Counted from the stretch's first letter, positions 30,604-38,839 are shown. The stretch: DNA of 64,000 nt from Streptomyces sp. TLI_105 (GCF_900105415.1 NZ_FNSM01000001.1:6890001-6954000); one strand, 5' to 3'. Notes: generated by a model from the letters alone, not told the origin. A program made the numbers and translations.

Positions 30604-31248
30604 TCATCCGTCCGTGCGACGGCGCAGCTGGTGGGCGCGGGCGTTCAGGTCGCCGGGGCCGGCCCGCTCGGCGAGCCGCTGCGAGACGCGGTCCTGGATC
30701 TCCTGAGGCTTGTTGCCCGCGTACTTGAACTTCGCCCGTACGTCGGTCACCTCCAGGCTCAGCACCCGGATCCCCGACAGCATGCGGCCGAACGGGGCCT
30801 CGCCAGGGGCGACGGTCGCCGTGCCGCCCTCCGGCTGGAAGTGGGCGACCTGGCGGTTGAGGAGCGCCGCCTTCTCCTCCGGATCGTCGACCACGCGCGC
30901 GGTGCAGCGCAGTTGGACGGCCGCGTAGTACGAGGTCGGGGTGCCGTGCTCGGACGGGGCGCCCTCGGGAGCCGTCCAGTGCCCCGGTACGTAGACGTAG
31001 TCGTCGACCACGCTCAGGAGCACCGTCGGGTTCGCCTCCAGGGCGCGCCAGAGCGGGTTGGGCCGGGCCAGGTGGGCCAGGGCCCGGCCGTACGGGCCGG
31101 GCCCGGCGTCGTACCGGAAGTGCAGGGGCTGCACCCACGGCGGCTCGCCGGGCAGGCCGTTGACGGCGAGCTGGCCGAAGTCGTGCCGGGAGAGCCAGTC
31201 GCGCCACTCGCCCTCGTCGTGGGCGGCGTCCCAGGGGTGGATCAGCAT
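30604..31248 (-). CDS. FMN-binding PaiB-family protein
   Basis: 214 residues starting MLIHPWDAAHDEGEWRDWLSRHDFGQL. Typical PaiB features are the FMN-binding split barrel (PWVQPLHFRY, PNPLWRALEANPTVLLSVV), SYYAAVQLRC, and GIRVLSLEVTDVRAKFKYAGNKP. The Bacillus founder was described as a negative regulator of sporulation and protease genes; the biochemical role remains unclear. It starts 21 nt after the stop of the upstream oxidase-like gene (31270-31941), so the two are probably co-transcribed. Confidence 0.88.
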   Translation of the reverse strand: MLIHPWDAAHDEGEWRDWLSRHDFGQLAVNGLPGEPPWVQPLHFRYDAGPGPYGRALAHLARPNPLWRALEANPTVLLSVVDDYVYVPGHWTAPEGAPSEHGTPTSYYAAVQLRCTARVVDDPEEKAALLNRQVAHFQPEGGTATVAPGEAPFGRMLSGIRVLSLEVTDVRAKFKYAGNKPQEIQDRVSQRLAERAGPGDLNARAHQLRRRTDG

Positions 31249-31269
31249 CGTGGGTCCGTCCTTCCCGGG

Positions 31270-31941
31270 TCAGAGCGCGACGAGGTAGCCGGGCAGGGCG
31301 ACGGACGGGTCGAGGTCGTCGGCCGGGACGGGAGTGCCGTAGCCGCCCCGTACGGGGACGACGCCGGACCAGTACGGGAGGCCGAGGTCCTCGGGGTCGT
31401 CGTTGGGCCCGCCGGTGCGGACCTTCGCCGAGACCTCGTCCAGGTCGAGCCGGATCACGGCGGTCGCGGCGAGTTCCTTGGCGTTCCCGGGGCGCGAGTC
31501 GGTGGAGCGGCCGGGGACGACGTGGTCGACGAGGGCGTCGAGGGCGGTCCGCAGCTCCTCGGGGTCCGTGACCTGATGGGCGGTGCCGTGGACGACGACC
31601 GAGCGGTAGTTGAGCGAGTGGTGGAACGCGGAGCGGGCGAGCACGAGTCCGTCGACGTGCGTCACGGTCAGGCAGACGGGCAGGCCGGGGGCGGCCACGC
31701 CGTCGCCGGCCGCGCGCAGCGGCCGCGAGCCGGTGGAGCCGTGGACGTAGAGGCGCTCGCCGACCCGGCCGAAGAGCGTCGGGAGGACGACCGGCGCGCC
31801 GTCGCGGACGAAGCCGAGATGGCAGACGTAGGCCTCGTCGAGTATCGAGTGGACGAGGTCCTTGTCGTACGAGGCGCGGTGACGGGAGCGGGTGGGCACG
31901 GTCCGGTCGGTCGCCTCGTACGTCTCCGTGGTGGTGCTCAT
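31270..31941 (-). CDS. Pyridoxamine 5'-phosphate oxidase family protein
   Basis: 223 residues from the third in-frame ATG at 31941, because GGAG sits 6 nt before it; ATGs at 31947 and 31953 are alternatives. The flavin-binding split barrel is evident: ILDEAYVCHLGFVRDGAPVVLPTLFG, RLYVHGSTGSRPLR and FHHSLNYRSVVVHG. Members bind FMN or F420 and reduce or protect various substrates. It is divergent from a MocR regulator and shares a 12-bp palindrome with it, which suggests vitamin-B6-responsive control. Confidence 0.85.
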   Translation of the reverse strand: MSTTTETYEATDRTVPTRSRHRASYDKDLVHSILDEAYVCHLGFVRDGAPVVLPTLFGRVGERLYVHGSTGSRPLRAAGDGVAAPGLPVCLTVTHVDGLVLARSAFHHSLNYRSVVVHGTAHQVTDPEELRTALDALVDHVVPGRSTDSRPGNAKELAATAVIRLDLDEVSAKVRTGGPNDDPEDLGLPYWSGVVPVRGGYGTPVPADDLDPSVALPGYLVAL

Positions 31942-31953
31942 TGCCATCTCCAT

Positions 31954-31969
31954 TGCACTAGTGCATAAT
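31954..31969. promoter_or_regulatory. 12-bp palindrome overlapping the MocR -10 box
   Basis: TGCACTAGTGCA (31954-31965) is a perfect palindrome. CATAAT (31964-31969) shares its last two bases and lies 7 nt before the MocR GTG at 31977. The site sits between the divergent oxidase and MocR starts, the expected position for MocR binding. Confidence 0.7.
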
Positions 31970-31976
31970 CATGTTT

Positions 31977-33311
31977 GTGCTAGGAGAGTATCGGATCGAA
32001 GGCCGCCGCGCATCGGACATCGCCGCCAGCGTCGAGCGGGGAGTGGGTGCGGGTGCGCTCCAGCCCGGCCGACTGCTACCACCCATGCGGGAATTGGCGG
32101 CCACCCTCGGCGTGAACCCCAACACCGTCGCCGCCGCCTACCGCACCCTGCGCGAGCGCGGGGTCATCGAGACGGACGGCCGGCGCGGCAGCCGGGTGCG
32201 CCCGCGCCCCGCCACGACCGCGCGCGGCTCCCTCCGCGTGGACGCCCCCGCCGGGGTCCGGGACGTCAGCAACGGCAGCCCCGACCCCGCCCTGCTCCCG
32301 CCCCTCGGCGAGGCCTTCGCGGAGGTCGCCCGGCGGTACGCCGAGCGGCCCGGCATGTACGGAGAGGTCCCCGTCGACGAGGAGTTCGGGCGCCTCGCGC
32401 GCGCCGCCTTCGACGCGGACGGGGTGCCCGCCGGGCCCGTCGGCGTCGCCTCGGGCTCCCTCGACGCCATCGAGCGGGTGCTCGCCGCCCGCCTCAGGCC
32501 CGGCGACGCCGTCGCCGTCGAGGACCCGGGCTGGGGCAGCCTCCTCGACCTCGTGCCCGCGCTCGGCCTGCGTCCGGTCCCGGTCGCCGTCGACGACGAC
32601 GGACCCCTCCCGGAGGCCGTCGAACGCGCGATCCGGCAGGACGGGGCGCGGGCCGTGATCGTCACCGACCGGGCGCAGAACCCGACGGGCGCCTGCGTCA
32701 CCGAGGAGCGCGCCCGGGAGCTGCGGCGGGTCCTCGGCGCGCACCCCGGCGTGCTCCTCGTCGAGGACGACCACGGACACGGCATCGTCGCGCAGCCCCT
32801 CCACCCGCTGGCCGGCGTCACCGACCACTGGGTGCTCGTCCGCTCGGTCGCCAAGGCGTACGGGCCCGACCTGCGGATCGCCGCCTTCACCGGCGACGCC
32901 GAGACCGTCGACCGGGTGCTCGGGCGGCAGCGCCTCGGTCCCGGCTGGGTCAGCAAGCTCCTCCAGCGGACCGTCGCACACCTCTGGGCCACGGGCGCGG
33001 TGGATCCGGCCGTCGTCGCCCGCGCGTACGGGAAGCGGCGCGACGGGCTCGTGCGGGCCCTCGCGCGGCGCGGCGTCGAGGCGCACGGGCGGGGCGGCAT
33101 GAACGTCTGGGTGCCGGTCTCCGACGAGACCGGCGCGGTCACCCGGCTCCTCGCCGCGGGGTGGGCCGTCGCGCCGGGCGCGCGCTTCCGCATGGACGCG
33201 GGGCCGGCCGTCCGGCTCACCGTCTCCGGGCTCGCGGTCGCGGAGGTCGAGGCGCTGGCGGACGCGGTGGCGGGGGCGGTGGGGCCGGCGCCGGCGCGGA
33301 GCTACGGGTAG
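31977..33311 (+). CDS. MocR-type regulator: GntR HTH fused to a PLP aminotransferase domain
   Basis: About 444 residues from a leaderless GTG 7 nt after CATAAT; an ATG at 31971 would leave only 1 nt after the -10. GntR winged helix near residues 10-70 (PPMRELAATLGVNPNTVAAAYRTLRERGVIET). The fold-type I aminotransferase domain follows, with QNPTG near 235-239 and the PLP lysine near residue 293 in VRSVAKAYGPDLR. MocR proteins sense PLP or amino-acid-PLP adducts. The divergent PNPOx-family gene points to vitamin B6 as the signal, as with PdxR, but it could serve another amine pathway. Confidence 0.92.
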   Translation: MLGEYRIEGRRASDIAASVERGVGAGALQPGRLLPPMRELAATLGVNPNTVAAAYRTLRERGVIETDGRRGSRVRPRPATTARGSLRVDAPAGVRDVSNGSPDPALLPPLGEAFAEVARRYAERPGMYGEVPVDEEFGRLARAAFDADGVPAGPVGVASGSLDAIERVLAARLRPGDAVAVEDPGWGSLLDLVPALGLRPVPVAVDDDGPLPEAVERAIRQDGARAVIVTDRAQNPTGACVTEERARELRRVLGAHPGVLLVEDDHGHGIVAQPLHPLAGVTDHWVLVRSVAKAYGPDLRIAAFTGDAETVDRVLGRQRLGPGWVSKLLQRTVAHLWATGAVDPAVVARAYGKRRDGLVRALARRGVEAHGRGGMNVWVPVSDETGAVTRLLAAGWAVAPGARFRMDAGPAVRLTVSGLAVAEVEALADAVAGAVGPAPARSYG

Positions 33312-33548
33312 GCGGCATCCGAAGGGTGGCGGATGCGTGCCCGGCCCATCTGGCGTGCGGGGCACGGTCGTTCCTCGCGCAAGTGACGTTTCTCTGGTGA
33401 ATGCGCTAGCCCTGGAGAGTGAGTAAAGCGCTCGTACGCGGAAGTTCCGCCCCGTCTCAGGAAATCATCAGGTTTTGGTAAAGCTCCGTCGTGTTGCGGC
33501 GGTTCTGCACCTTTTCCGTGTTTCCCCGAGATGACCAGGAGTCAGACC
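33312..33548 (+). other. Intergenic region before the lyase gene
   Basis: 237 nt, more AT-rich near 33460-33500 (CAGGTTTTGGTAAAG). It should hold the promoter of the downstream gene, but I cannot point to a convincing -10/-35 pair. No gene is seen. Confidence 0.4.
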
Positions 33549-34412
33549 TTGACTTACGGAAACAAGTTGCGCGAGGCCGTCGCGGCGCCGGGCACGACCC
33601 CGCTGATCGGCGTGTACGACATGTACTCGGCCTCCGTCGCCGCCGACCACTACGACGGGATGTTCGTCTCCGGGTTCGGCTTCGCCGCCTCGTACTACGG
33701 GCTGCCGGACATCGGCTTCATCGCCTGGCCGGACATGGTGGGGTTCGTGCAGCGGCTGCGCGGCGCGTTCCCCCGTCACCACCTGCTCGTGGACATCGAC
33801 GACGGCTACGTCGACCCCGAGGTGGCCTGCCACGTGGTGGAGGGCCTGGAGCGCATCGGTGCCTCGGGCGTGATCCTGGAGGACCAGAAGCGGCCCCGCC
33901 GGTGCGGCCACGCGGACGGCAAGCAGGTGCTGCCGCTCGACGAGTACCTGGCCAAGCTGGAGATGGTCCTGGCCACCCGCCGGGACATGGTCGTGGTGGC
34001 CCGCACCGACGCCACCGACGAGGCGGACATCCTCCGGCGGGCCGAGTGCCTGGCCGCCACCGACGCCGACGTGGTGCTCGTGGACGGTGTGCGGAGCGTC
34101 GAGTGGATCCACCGGATCCGTGAGGTGGTCGACGGCAAGCCGCTGCTCTTCAACCAGATCGCCGGGGGCAAGTCCCCGCGGCTCTCGCTCACCGAGCTCT
34201 CCGATCTCGGCGTGGACATGGCGATCTACAGCACGCCCTGTCTCTTCGCGGCGCACGAGGCGATGGATTCGGCGCTCTCCGAGCTGAAGCGGGACGACGG
34301 CCGACTGCCGTCCTTCGACCCCGAGTCCGGCGTCGGCGTCGCCGCCTCCACCCGCCTCCTGGAGCGGAACATCACCCGCCACCACGCGGTGCCCGAGCGG
34401 GTCGGCGCGTGA
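33549..34412 (+). CDS. Isocitrate lyase/PEP mutase superfamily protein
   Basis: About 287 residues. TIM-barrel motifs of the family: LIGVYDMYSASVAADHYDGMFVSGFG, LLVDIDDGYVDPE (metal-binding Asp residues), VILEDQKRPRRCGH and VVVARTDATDE. The RRCGH motif keeps the catalytic Cys of isocitrate and methylisocitrate lyases; PEP mutases have a different loop. Thus a C-C lyase is more likely than phosphonate chemistry. The TTG at 33549 is chosen because AGGAG lies 8 nt upstream; ATG 33531 is the alternative. Substrate unknown. The stop overlaps the next GTG. Confidence 0.85.
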   Translation: MTYGNKLREAVAAPGTTPLIGVYDMYSASVAADHYDGMFVSGFGFAASYYGLPDIGFIAWPDMVGFVQRLRGAFPRHHLLVDIDDGYVDPEVACHVVEGLERIGASGVILEDQKRPRRCGHADGKQVLPLDEYLAKLEMVLATRRDMVVVARTDATDEADILRRAECLAATDADVVLVDGVRSVEWIHRIREVVDGKPLLFNQIAGGKSPRLSLTELSDLGVDMAIYSTPCLFAAHEAMDSALSELKRDDGRLPSFDPESGVGVAASTRLLERNITRHHAVPERVGA

Positions 34413-34729
34413 GCCCCGTGATCCCCGGACAGCGGAGGGAGGGGACGCTCGGGCCCGCGCCGAAGGCGGCGGCCGGCGGCCCGCTCAGGACCCCGCTGAA
34501 GGCGCTCGGCCTGGCCGTCGCCCTGCTGGCGGCGGGCGCGGCTCCGGCCGCGGCCGACGGCAGCCTGCTCACCGTCATCGACAATTCCCACGCCGACTCC
34601 GTCGTGGAGATCGACCGGGCGGCCAACGTCCAGTACGGCAGCAGCGGCACGGCGGGCAGTGACCACGACGGCAGTGCCGTCGACGCCCTGGAGGCCCTGT
34701 TCGGCGGCGCGCGCCGGGACGCCGACTGA
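34409..34729 (+). CDS. Small putative secreted protein coupled to the lyase gene
   Basis: 106 residues. GTG 34409 overlaps the stop of the preceding gene (GTGA). A hydrophobic stretch ALGLAVALLAAGAAPAAADG resembles a signal peptide with AxA cleavage near residue 50, unusually far from this start, so a later start is possible. The mature part is short and acidic. No family is recognised. Confidence 0.5.
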   Translation: MSPVIPGQRREGTLGPAPKAAAGGPLRTPLKALGLAVALLAAGAAPAAADGSLLTVIDNSHADSVVEIDRAANVQYGSSGTAGSDHDGSAVDALEALFGGARRDAD

Positions 34730-34744
34730 CGCTTCGAGACGAAC

Positions 34745-34784
34745 GGAACGGCCGGACACCGCCCTCGTGGTGTCCGGCCGTTCC
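34745..34784. terminator. Bidirectional terminator
   Basis: GGAACGGCCGGACACC (34745-34760) pairs perfectly with GGTGTCCGGCCGTTCC (34769-34784) around an 8-nt loop. It lies between two convergent small genes. Confidence 0.88.
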
Positions 34785-34806
34785 CGTGCCCCGCCGTCGT
34801 GTGCGG

Positions 34807-35016
34807 TCAGTCCTCCTGGAGGTCGGGGAGGCCCAGCTCGTCGAGCTCGACCGGCTCCGGCCCGTCCATCGGGGCGGTGGCGGTGACCGCGCCCGCGGTG
34901 GCGGACACGGGGGCGGAGGCGGCGCCCGCGGCGTGGGCCGCGCCGGCGGAGCCGAGGAAGGCGCCGGTCACGGCGAGGGCGGCGAGGAGGGTTCGGGCGG
35001 TGGTGGTGAGGTTCAT
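34807..35016 (-). CDS. Small secreted protein
   Basis: 69 residues: MNLTTTARTLLAALAVTGAF, then LGSAGAAHAAG forms a plain signal peptide with an AHA-A cleavage site near residue 29. The mature peptide is ~40 residues, Ala/Thr-rich and ending in an acidic tail (ELDELGLPDLQED). It resembles the many short exported peptides of Streptomyces without known role. No strong ribosome site. Confidence 0.5.
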   Translation of the reverse strand: MNLTTTARTLLAALAVTGAFLGSAGAAHAAGAASAPVSATAGAVTATAPMDGPEPVELDELGLPDLQED

Positions 35017-35119
35017 GCCCGGTCAACGATCTTGTGGATCCGTACGTAACGGAGAGTGACACGGGAGAGGGAGAGGCGCCCGCCCGCCGCCTGCGCGCCC
35101 CGCCGTCCGGGCGATGCCC

Positions 35120-36124
35120 TCAGGCGCGGCTCGCCGCCCTGGGAGGCGTCTCGGCGGGCACGGCGGCCGGCTGCGGGGCCGTCGCCGGCGGCGTCGCGCG
35201 GCGGGAGGCGCGGGTCTGGGTGAGGGCCGCGCCGGCCAGCACCACCAGGGCGCCCACCGGGGTGTTCCAGGTGAGGTGCTCGTCCAGCAGGGCGACGCCC
35301 GCCGCCGTGGCGATCACCGGGATGAAGTACGTGACCATCGAGGCCGTCGTCGGGCCGACCTCCGCGACGACGCCGTACTGGAGCAGCATCGCGTACCCCG
35401 TTCCCAGCGCGCCGAGCGCGATCACGGAGAGGAGCGGCATGAGCTCCACGGACTCCGGGACCGAGGTGAACAGGGGAGTGACCACCGCCAGCTGGAGGGT
35501 CGCCAGGCCCACCTGGGAGCCGGCCAGCGAGAGGTTCGAGGCGCCCGTGCCGCTCAGGGTCCTGCGGACGTAGATCCAGCCGACCGCGTAGCTGAAGGAG
35601 GCGAGCAGGGCCAGGGCCGTGCCGGTCACGTCGAGGCCGGAGAAGCCCTGCCAGGCGCCGAGCACGGTGAGCACGCCGACGAAGCCGATGCCCAGACCGG
35701 CCGCGCGGACCCGGGTCGGGCGGTCCTCGGAGAGCGCCACCAGCGAGAGCACCATGCCCCAGAGCGGCGTCGTCGCGTTGCAGATGCCCGCCAGGGTCGA
35801 GGGGATCGTCAGCTCCGCGTACGCGAAGAGGGAGAACGGCAGCGCGTTGAGGAGGAAGGCCGCGACCGCCAGGTGGCCCCAGACGCGGGCGCCGCGCGGC
35901 AGCCGGTCGCGCTTGACGACGATCGCGAGGGCGAGCACCGCCGTGCCGAACAGGAGCCGTCCGAAGGTGACCTGGAAGGGCGCGAAGCCCTCCGTGCCGA
36001 CCTTGATGAAGAGGAAGCTGAAGCCCCAGATGAGGGCCAGGGCGCCGAAGCGGACGCGCCAGTCGAGCAGACGTGGGGCGGCGGCGGGCGCGGGGGACGG
36101 GGAGGGCGGGGCTGCGGGGCTCAT
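35120..36124 (-). CDS. EamA/DMT-superfamily exporter
   Basis: 334 residues from ATG 36124 (MSPAAPPSPS). Ten helices in two EamA repeats (LIWGFSFLFIKVGTEGFAPFQVTFGR at the start of the first; GPTTASMVTYFIPVIATAAGVALLDEHL in the second). The Ala/Pro-rich ends are probably disordered. It is divergent from a LysR regulator whose start is only 73 bp away; LysR proteins often control such a divergent exporter. Substrate unknown. Confidence 0.9.
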   Translation of the reverse strand: MSPAAPPSPSPAPAAAPRLLDWRVRFGALALIWGFSFLFIKVGTEGFAPFQVTFGRLLFGTAVLALAIVVKRDRLPRGARVWGHLAVAAFLLNALPFSLFAYAELTIPSTLAGICNATTPLWGMVLSLVALSEDRPTRVRAAGLGIGFVGVLTVLGAWQGFSGLDVTGTALALLASFSYAVGWIYVRRTLSGTGASNLSLAGSQVGLATLQLAVVTPLFTSVPESVELMPLLSVIALGALGTGYAMLLQYGVVAEVGPTTASMVTYFIPVIATAAGVALLDEHLTWNTPVGALVVLAGAALTQTRASRRATPPATAPQPAAVPAETPPRAASRA

Positions 36125-36184
36125 GCGCTCAGGGTGACCGGAACGACGTCTTAGAACAAGCGAGAATTCCTCGACCCCTCCCCT

Positions 36185-36190
36185 TAGTAT
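36185..36190 (+). promoter_or_regulatory. -10 box of the leaderless LysR gene
   Basis: TAGTAT ends 7 nt before the ATG at 36198. There is no ribosome site in the gap and no clear -35. Confidence 0.6.
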
Positions 36191-36197
36191 CACTTAC

Positions 36198-37100
36198 ATG
36201 TTGAACCTGGAGCGCCTCCGCACCCTCGACGCCGTCGCCCGGCACGGCTCGGTCAGCGGCGCGGCCGACGGCCTGCACGTCACCACCTCGGCCGTCTCCC
36301 AGCAGCTGTCCAAGCTGGAGCGCGAGGTCGGGCAGCAGCTGCTCGCCAAGAACGGCCGGGGCGTGCGACTCACCGACGCCGGGCTGCTGCTCGCCGAGCA
36401 CGCCGCCCGGATCCTGTCCCAGGTCCAGATGGCGCAGGCCGACATCGAGGCCCAGCGGGGGAGGGTGGTGGGCGAGGTGCGGCTCGCGGCCTTCCCGACG
36501 GCGGCACGCGGACTCTTCCCGGACGCGCTCGCCGCCCTGCGCGCGGGCCACCCCGAGCTCCGCGTCCGTACGACGGAACTGGAGCCGGAGCCGGGTGTGC
36601 GGGCGGTCATGCGCGGGGACGCCGACCTGGCGATCGTCCTGGACTGGAGCAACAAGCGGGCGCCCGTCCCCGGCGGTCTGGAGCGCGCCCACCTCCTCGA
36701 CGACTCCGCCGACGTGGCCCTGCCCGTCGGCCACCCGCTGGCCGGACGGGAGGCGGTGGACCTGGAGGACTTCGCCGACGAGGAGTGGGTGTCCTGGCCC
36801 GAGGGAGAGTTCTGCCACGACTGGCTGATGTTCACGCTGCGCTCGCAGGGCATCGAGCCGCGCATCGGGCACTTCGCGGGGGAGCACCACACCCAGCTGG
36901 CCCTGGTCGCCGCCGGGCTCGGGGTGTGCATCACCCCCCGGCTCGGACGCCCGGTGCCGGACGGGGTCGCCTTCGTCCCCGTGCGGCAGAAGGTGCGGCG
37001 CCACATCTACGCCACCTGGCGCGCCGACGCCGGCCGCCGTCCCTCCGTGCGGGCGGTCGTCGCGGCGCTGCGGGCGGCGGCGGAGCCGCTGGCGAGCTGA
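36198..37100 (+). CDS. LysR-family transcriptional regulator
   Basis: 300 residues. N-terminal winged helix LERLRTLDAVARHGSVSGAADGLHVTTSAVSQQLSKLE at residues ~3-40, linker helix, then a periplasmic-binding-like effector domain (VRLAAFPTAARGLFPDAL onwards). The effector is unknown. Leaderless start at ATG 36198. Its divergent neighbour is an EamA exporter, the most likely target, with an AT-rich 73-bp shared intergenic region for LysR binding. Confidence 0.93.
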   Translation: MLNLERLRTLDAVARHGSVSGAADGLHVTTSAVSQQLSKLEREVGQQLLAKNGRGVRLTDAGLLLAEHAARILSQVQMAQADIEAQRGRVVGEVRLAAFPTAARGLFPDALAALRAGHPELRVRTTELEPEPGVRAVMRGDADLAIVLDWSNKRAPVPGGLERAHLLDDSADVALPVGHPLAGREAVDLEDFADEEWVSWPEGEFCHDWLMFTLRSQGIEPRIGHFAGEHHTQLALVAAGLGVCITPRLGRPVPDGVAFVPVRQKVRRHIYATWRADAGRRPSVRAVVAALRAAAEPLAS

Positions 37101-37124
37101 GACCGGCGCGGCCGGCCGCGCCCG

Positions 37125-37592
37125 TCAGGTGTTCGCGAGCTTGCGGAAGTCCCAGGAGGCGATGGCGTCCGGGGTCAGCCGGAGCCAGGCGTGCCGGCCG
37201 TCGTGCGGCATGGAGTCCAGGCCGAAGTTCTTGGCGGCGAAGAGCTGCTCGGGCACGTCGAGTTCGGGACAGGGTTCGCCGGTGCGCGGCGCCTCGCCGA
37301 CGAAGACGGCGGTGCCGGACAGCTCGACGCCGCGCAGCTCCCCGTACTCCTCGCCGTCGTCCACCACGACCGCGATCCTCGGATCGGCGCGCAGCTCCGC
37401 CCAGCGCCGGCTGCGGGTGATCGAGTACAGCCACAGCGAGGAGCCGTCCCAGACGAACCAGAGCGCGCTGACGTGCGGGCGGCCGTCGGCGGAGACGGTC
37501 GCGACCCGGCAGGTGCGCTGTTCGGCGAGGAAGGAGTCGAGCTCGGCCGGGGTCATCATGATCCGGCGTCCACGGCGCTGTGCGACGGTCAT
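37125..37592 (-). CDS. Pyridoxamine 5'-phosphate oxidase-like flavin/F420-binding protein
   Basis: 155 residues from ATG 37592, preceded by AAGGGTG. Split-barrel motifs: FLAEQRTCRVATVSADGRPHVSALWFVWDG, SRRWAELRADPRIAVVVDDG and AWLRLTPDAIASWDFRKL. Such proteins in actinobacteria often use F420. The function is unassigned. It is divergent from an isochorismatase-like gene; an inverted repeat at 37611-37631 lies between them and likely controls one or both. Confidence 0.87.
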   Translation of the reverse strand: MTVAQRRGRRIMMTPAELDSFLAEQRTCRVATVSADGRPHVSALWFVWDGSSLWLYSITRSRRWAELRADPRIAVVVDDGEEYGELRGVELSGTAVFVGEAPRTGEPCPELDVPEQLFAAKNFGLDSMPHDGRHAWLRLTPDAIASWDFRKLANT

Positions 37593-37610
37593 CGTCCGCA
37601 CCCTTCTGGA

Positions 37611-37631
37611 TTTCTGATGAGACGTCAGAAA
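37611..37631. promoter_or_regulatory. Inverted repeat between divergent genes (operator candidate)
   Basis: TTTCTGA (37611-37617) and TCAGAAA (37625-37631) flank a partly symmetric 7-nt centre (TGAGACG). It is positioned 19 nt before one gene and 47 nt before the other. The symmetry suits a dimeric repressor such as TetR or MarR; none is adjacent. Confidence 0.6.
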
Positions 37632-37677
37632 GCATGGGGGGTCGGTCGCGCGCGTGCAAGGGGAGGTCGGGAGAGCC

Positions 37678-38349
37678 ATGGGAAAGAGTCCGAGGGAACG
37701 GCTCGGGGAGCGGATCCGCCCGGACGGCGGGGTCGTCCTGCTCACCGTCGAATGCCAGCGGGGTGTCGTCGGCCCCGACAGCGCCCTGCCCGAACTGGCC
37801 GCCGTCGCCCGCGCGTCGGGCGCCCTGCGGAACGTCGCCCGGCTCGTCGCCGCCGCGCACGCGGCGGACGTCCAGGTCGTCCACGCCGTCGCCGAGCGGC
37901 GCCCCGACGGGCGGGGCGCCAACACCAACGCCCGGTTGTTCAGGGCCGCCGCCCGGCTGCCCGTGCAGCAGCACAGCGGCAGCAGGGCCGTCCGGATCGC
38001 CGAACCGATCGAGGTCGCCGACGAGGACCTGGTGGTCCGGCGCCTGCACGGGCTCTCGCCGCTCGCCGGTACCGACGTCGACGCGCTGCTCCGCAACCTC
38101 GGGTGCCGGACGCTGATCGTCACCGGGGTCTCCGCCAACGTGGCCGTGCCCAACGCCGTCTTCGACGCCGTGAACCTCGGCTACACGGCCGTCGTGCCCG
38201 GGGACGCCATCGCGGGGGTGCCGGCCGACTACACCCCCGCGATGATCCGTCACACCCTCGCCCTCGTCGCCACGATCACCACGACCGACGAGGTGCTGGA
38301 GTGCTGGAAGGCTCCCGCGGGCGACGGCGGTGCCGTCAGCCGGGGCTGA
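37678..38349 (+). CDS. Isochorismatase-fold protein lacking the catalytic triad
   Basis: 223 residues from ATG 37678 after GGGAG. The cysteine-hydrolase fold is recognisable (GVVLLTVECQRGVVG, then VVRRLHGLSPLAGTDVDALLR, CRTLIVTGVSANVAVPNAVFDAVNLGY). The usual Asp-Lys-Cys triad is not kept: Glu25 stands for Asp, Arg-Arg for the Lys region, and SANVAV for the segment holding the nucleophilic Cys. Enzyme activity of the classical type is therefore unlikely. Its last 14 bp overlap the end of the convergent Rieske gene. Confidence 0.82.
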   Translation: MGKSPRERLGERIRPDGGVVLLTVECQRGVVGPDSALPELAAVARASGALRNVARLVAAAHAADVQVVHAVAERRPDGRGANTNARLFRAAARLPVQQHSGSRAVRIAEPIEVADEDLVVRRLHGLSPLAGTDVDALLRNLGCRTLIVTGVSANVAVPNAVFDAVNLGYTAVVPGDAIAGVPADYTPAMIRHTLALVATITTTDEVLECWKAPAGDGGAVSRG

Positions 38350-38734
38350 TCTCCTCGCCCACCACCTGGATCGGCTCCGGCGGCAGCGGCGAGGGCGCCG
38401 GGCCGGACTTCACGCTGCCGTCCGAGATGTCGAAGTGGCTCTGGTGGCACGGGCAGACGATCACGCCGTCCTTGATGCTGCTCACGGCGCAGCCCTGGTG
38501 GGTGCACTTCGAGGAGAAGGCCTTGAACTCGCCGGCCTTCGGCTGGGTGATCACCAGTCCCTTGTCGGCGAGGATCTTTCCGCCGCCCACCGGGATGTCC
38601 CCGGTCCGCGCCAGCGCCGTGCCCTCCGGTGCCGTGTTCTTGTCGTCCGTGCCGCCCCCGCAGGCGGCGAGCGCCGCCGCCAGGCCCGCGCCGCCCGCCG
38701 CCGCGACCACCGTCCGGCGTGCCACTCCGCTCAT
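38336..38734 (-). CDS. Rieske [2Fe-2S] lipoprotein with Tat-like signal
   Basis: 132 residues. RRTVVAAAGGAGLAAALAAC has a twin arginine and a lipobox ending at Cys25, so the protein should be exported and lipid-anchored. Rieske motifs CTHQGC (Cys77, His79) and CPCHQSHF (Cys94, His97) supply the cluster ligands; Cys82 and Cys96 can form the usual disulfide. It is a small electron carrier on the outer face of the membrane; its partner is unknown. It overlaps the convergent isochorismatase-like gene by 14 bp. Confidence 0.93.
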   Translation of the reverse strand: MSGVARRTVVAAAGGAGLAAALAACGGGTDDKNTAPEGTALARTGDIPVGGGKILADKGLVITQPKAGEFKAFSSKCTHQGCAVSSIKDGVIVCPCHQSHFDISDGSVKSGPAPSPLPPEPIQVVGEEISPG

Positions 38735-38833
38735 GTACTGCCTCTCTTCCTTCGGTGTAGTGCACCTGACGGTACGGCTGTGAGCTGTGTCCCGTTCACG
38801 GGATGCGCACTTCGAGAGCCTTACAGTTCTTAG

Positions 38834-38839
38834 TAGAGT
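38834..38839 (+). promoter_or_regulatory. Possible -10 box of the AraC gene
   Basis: TAGAGT with TTCGAG at 38811-38816, spacer 17 nt. It would give a 5' leader of ~35 nt containing GAGGAAAG (38861-38868). Confidence 0.4.

Noticed and set aside
33549..34412. Phosphonate biosynthesis (PEP mutase)
   Set aside because: The loop reads EDQKRPRRCGH like lyases, and no other phosphonate gene is nearby.
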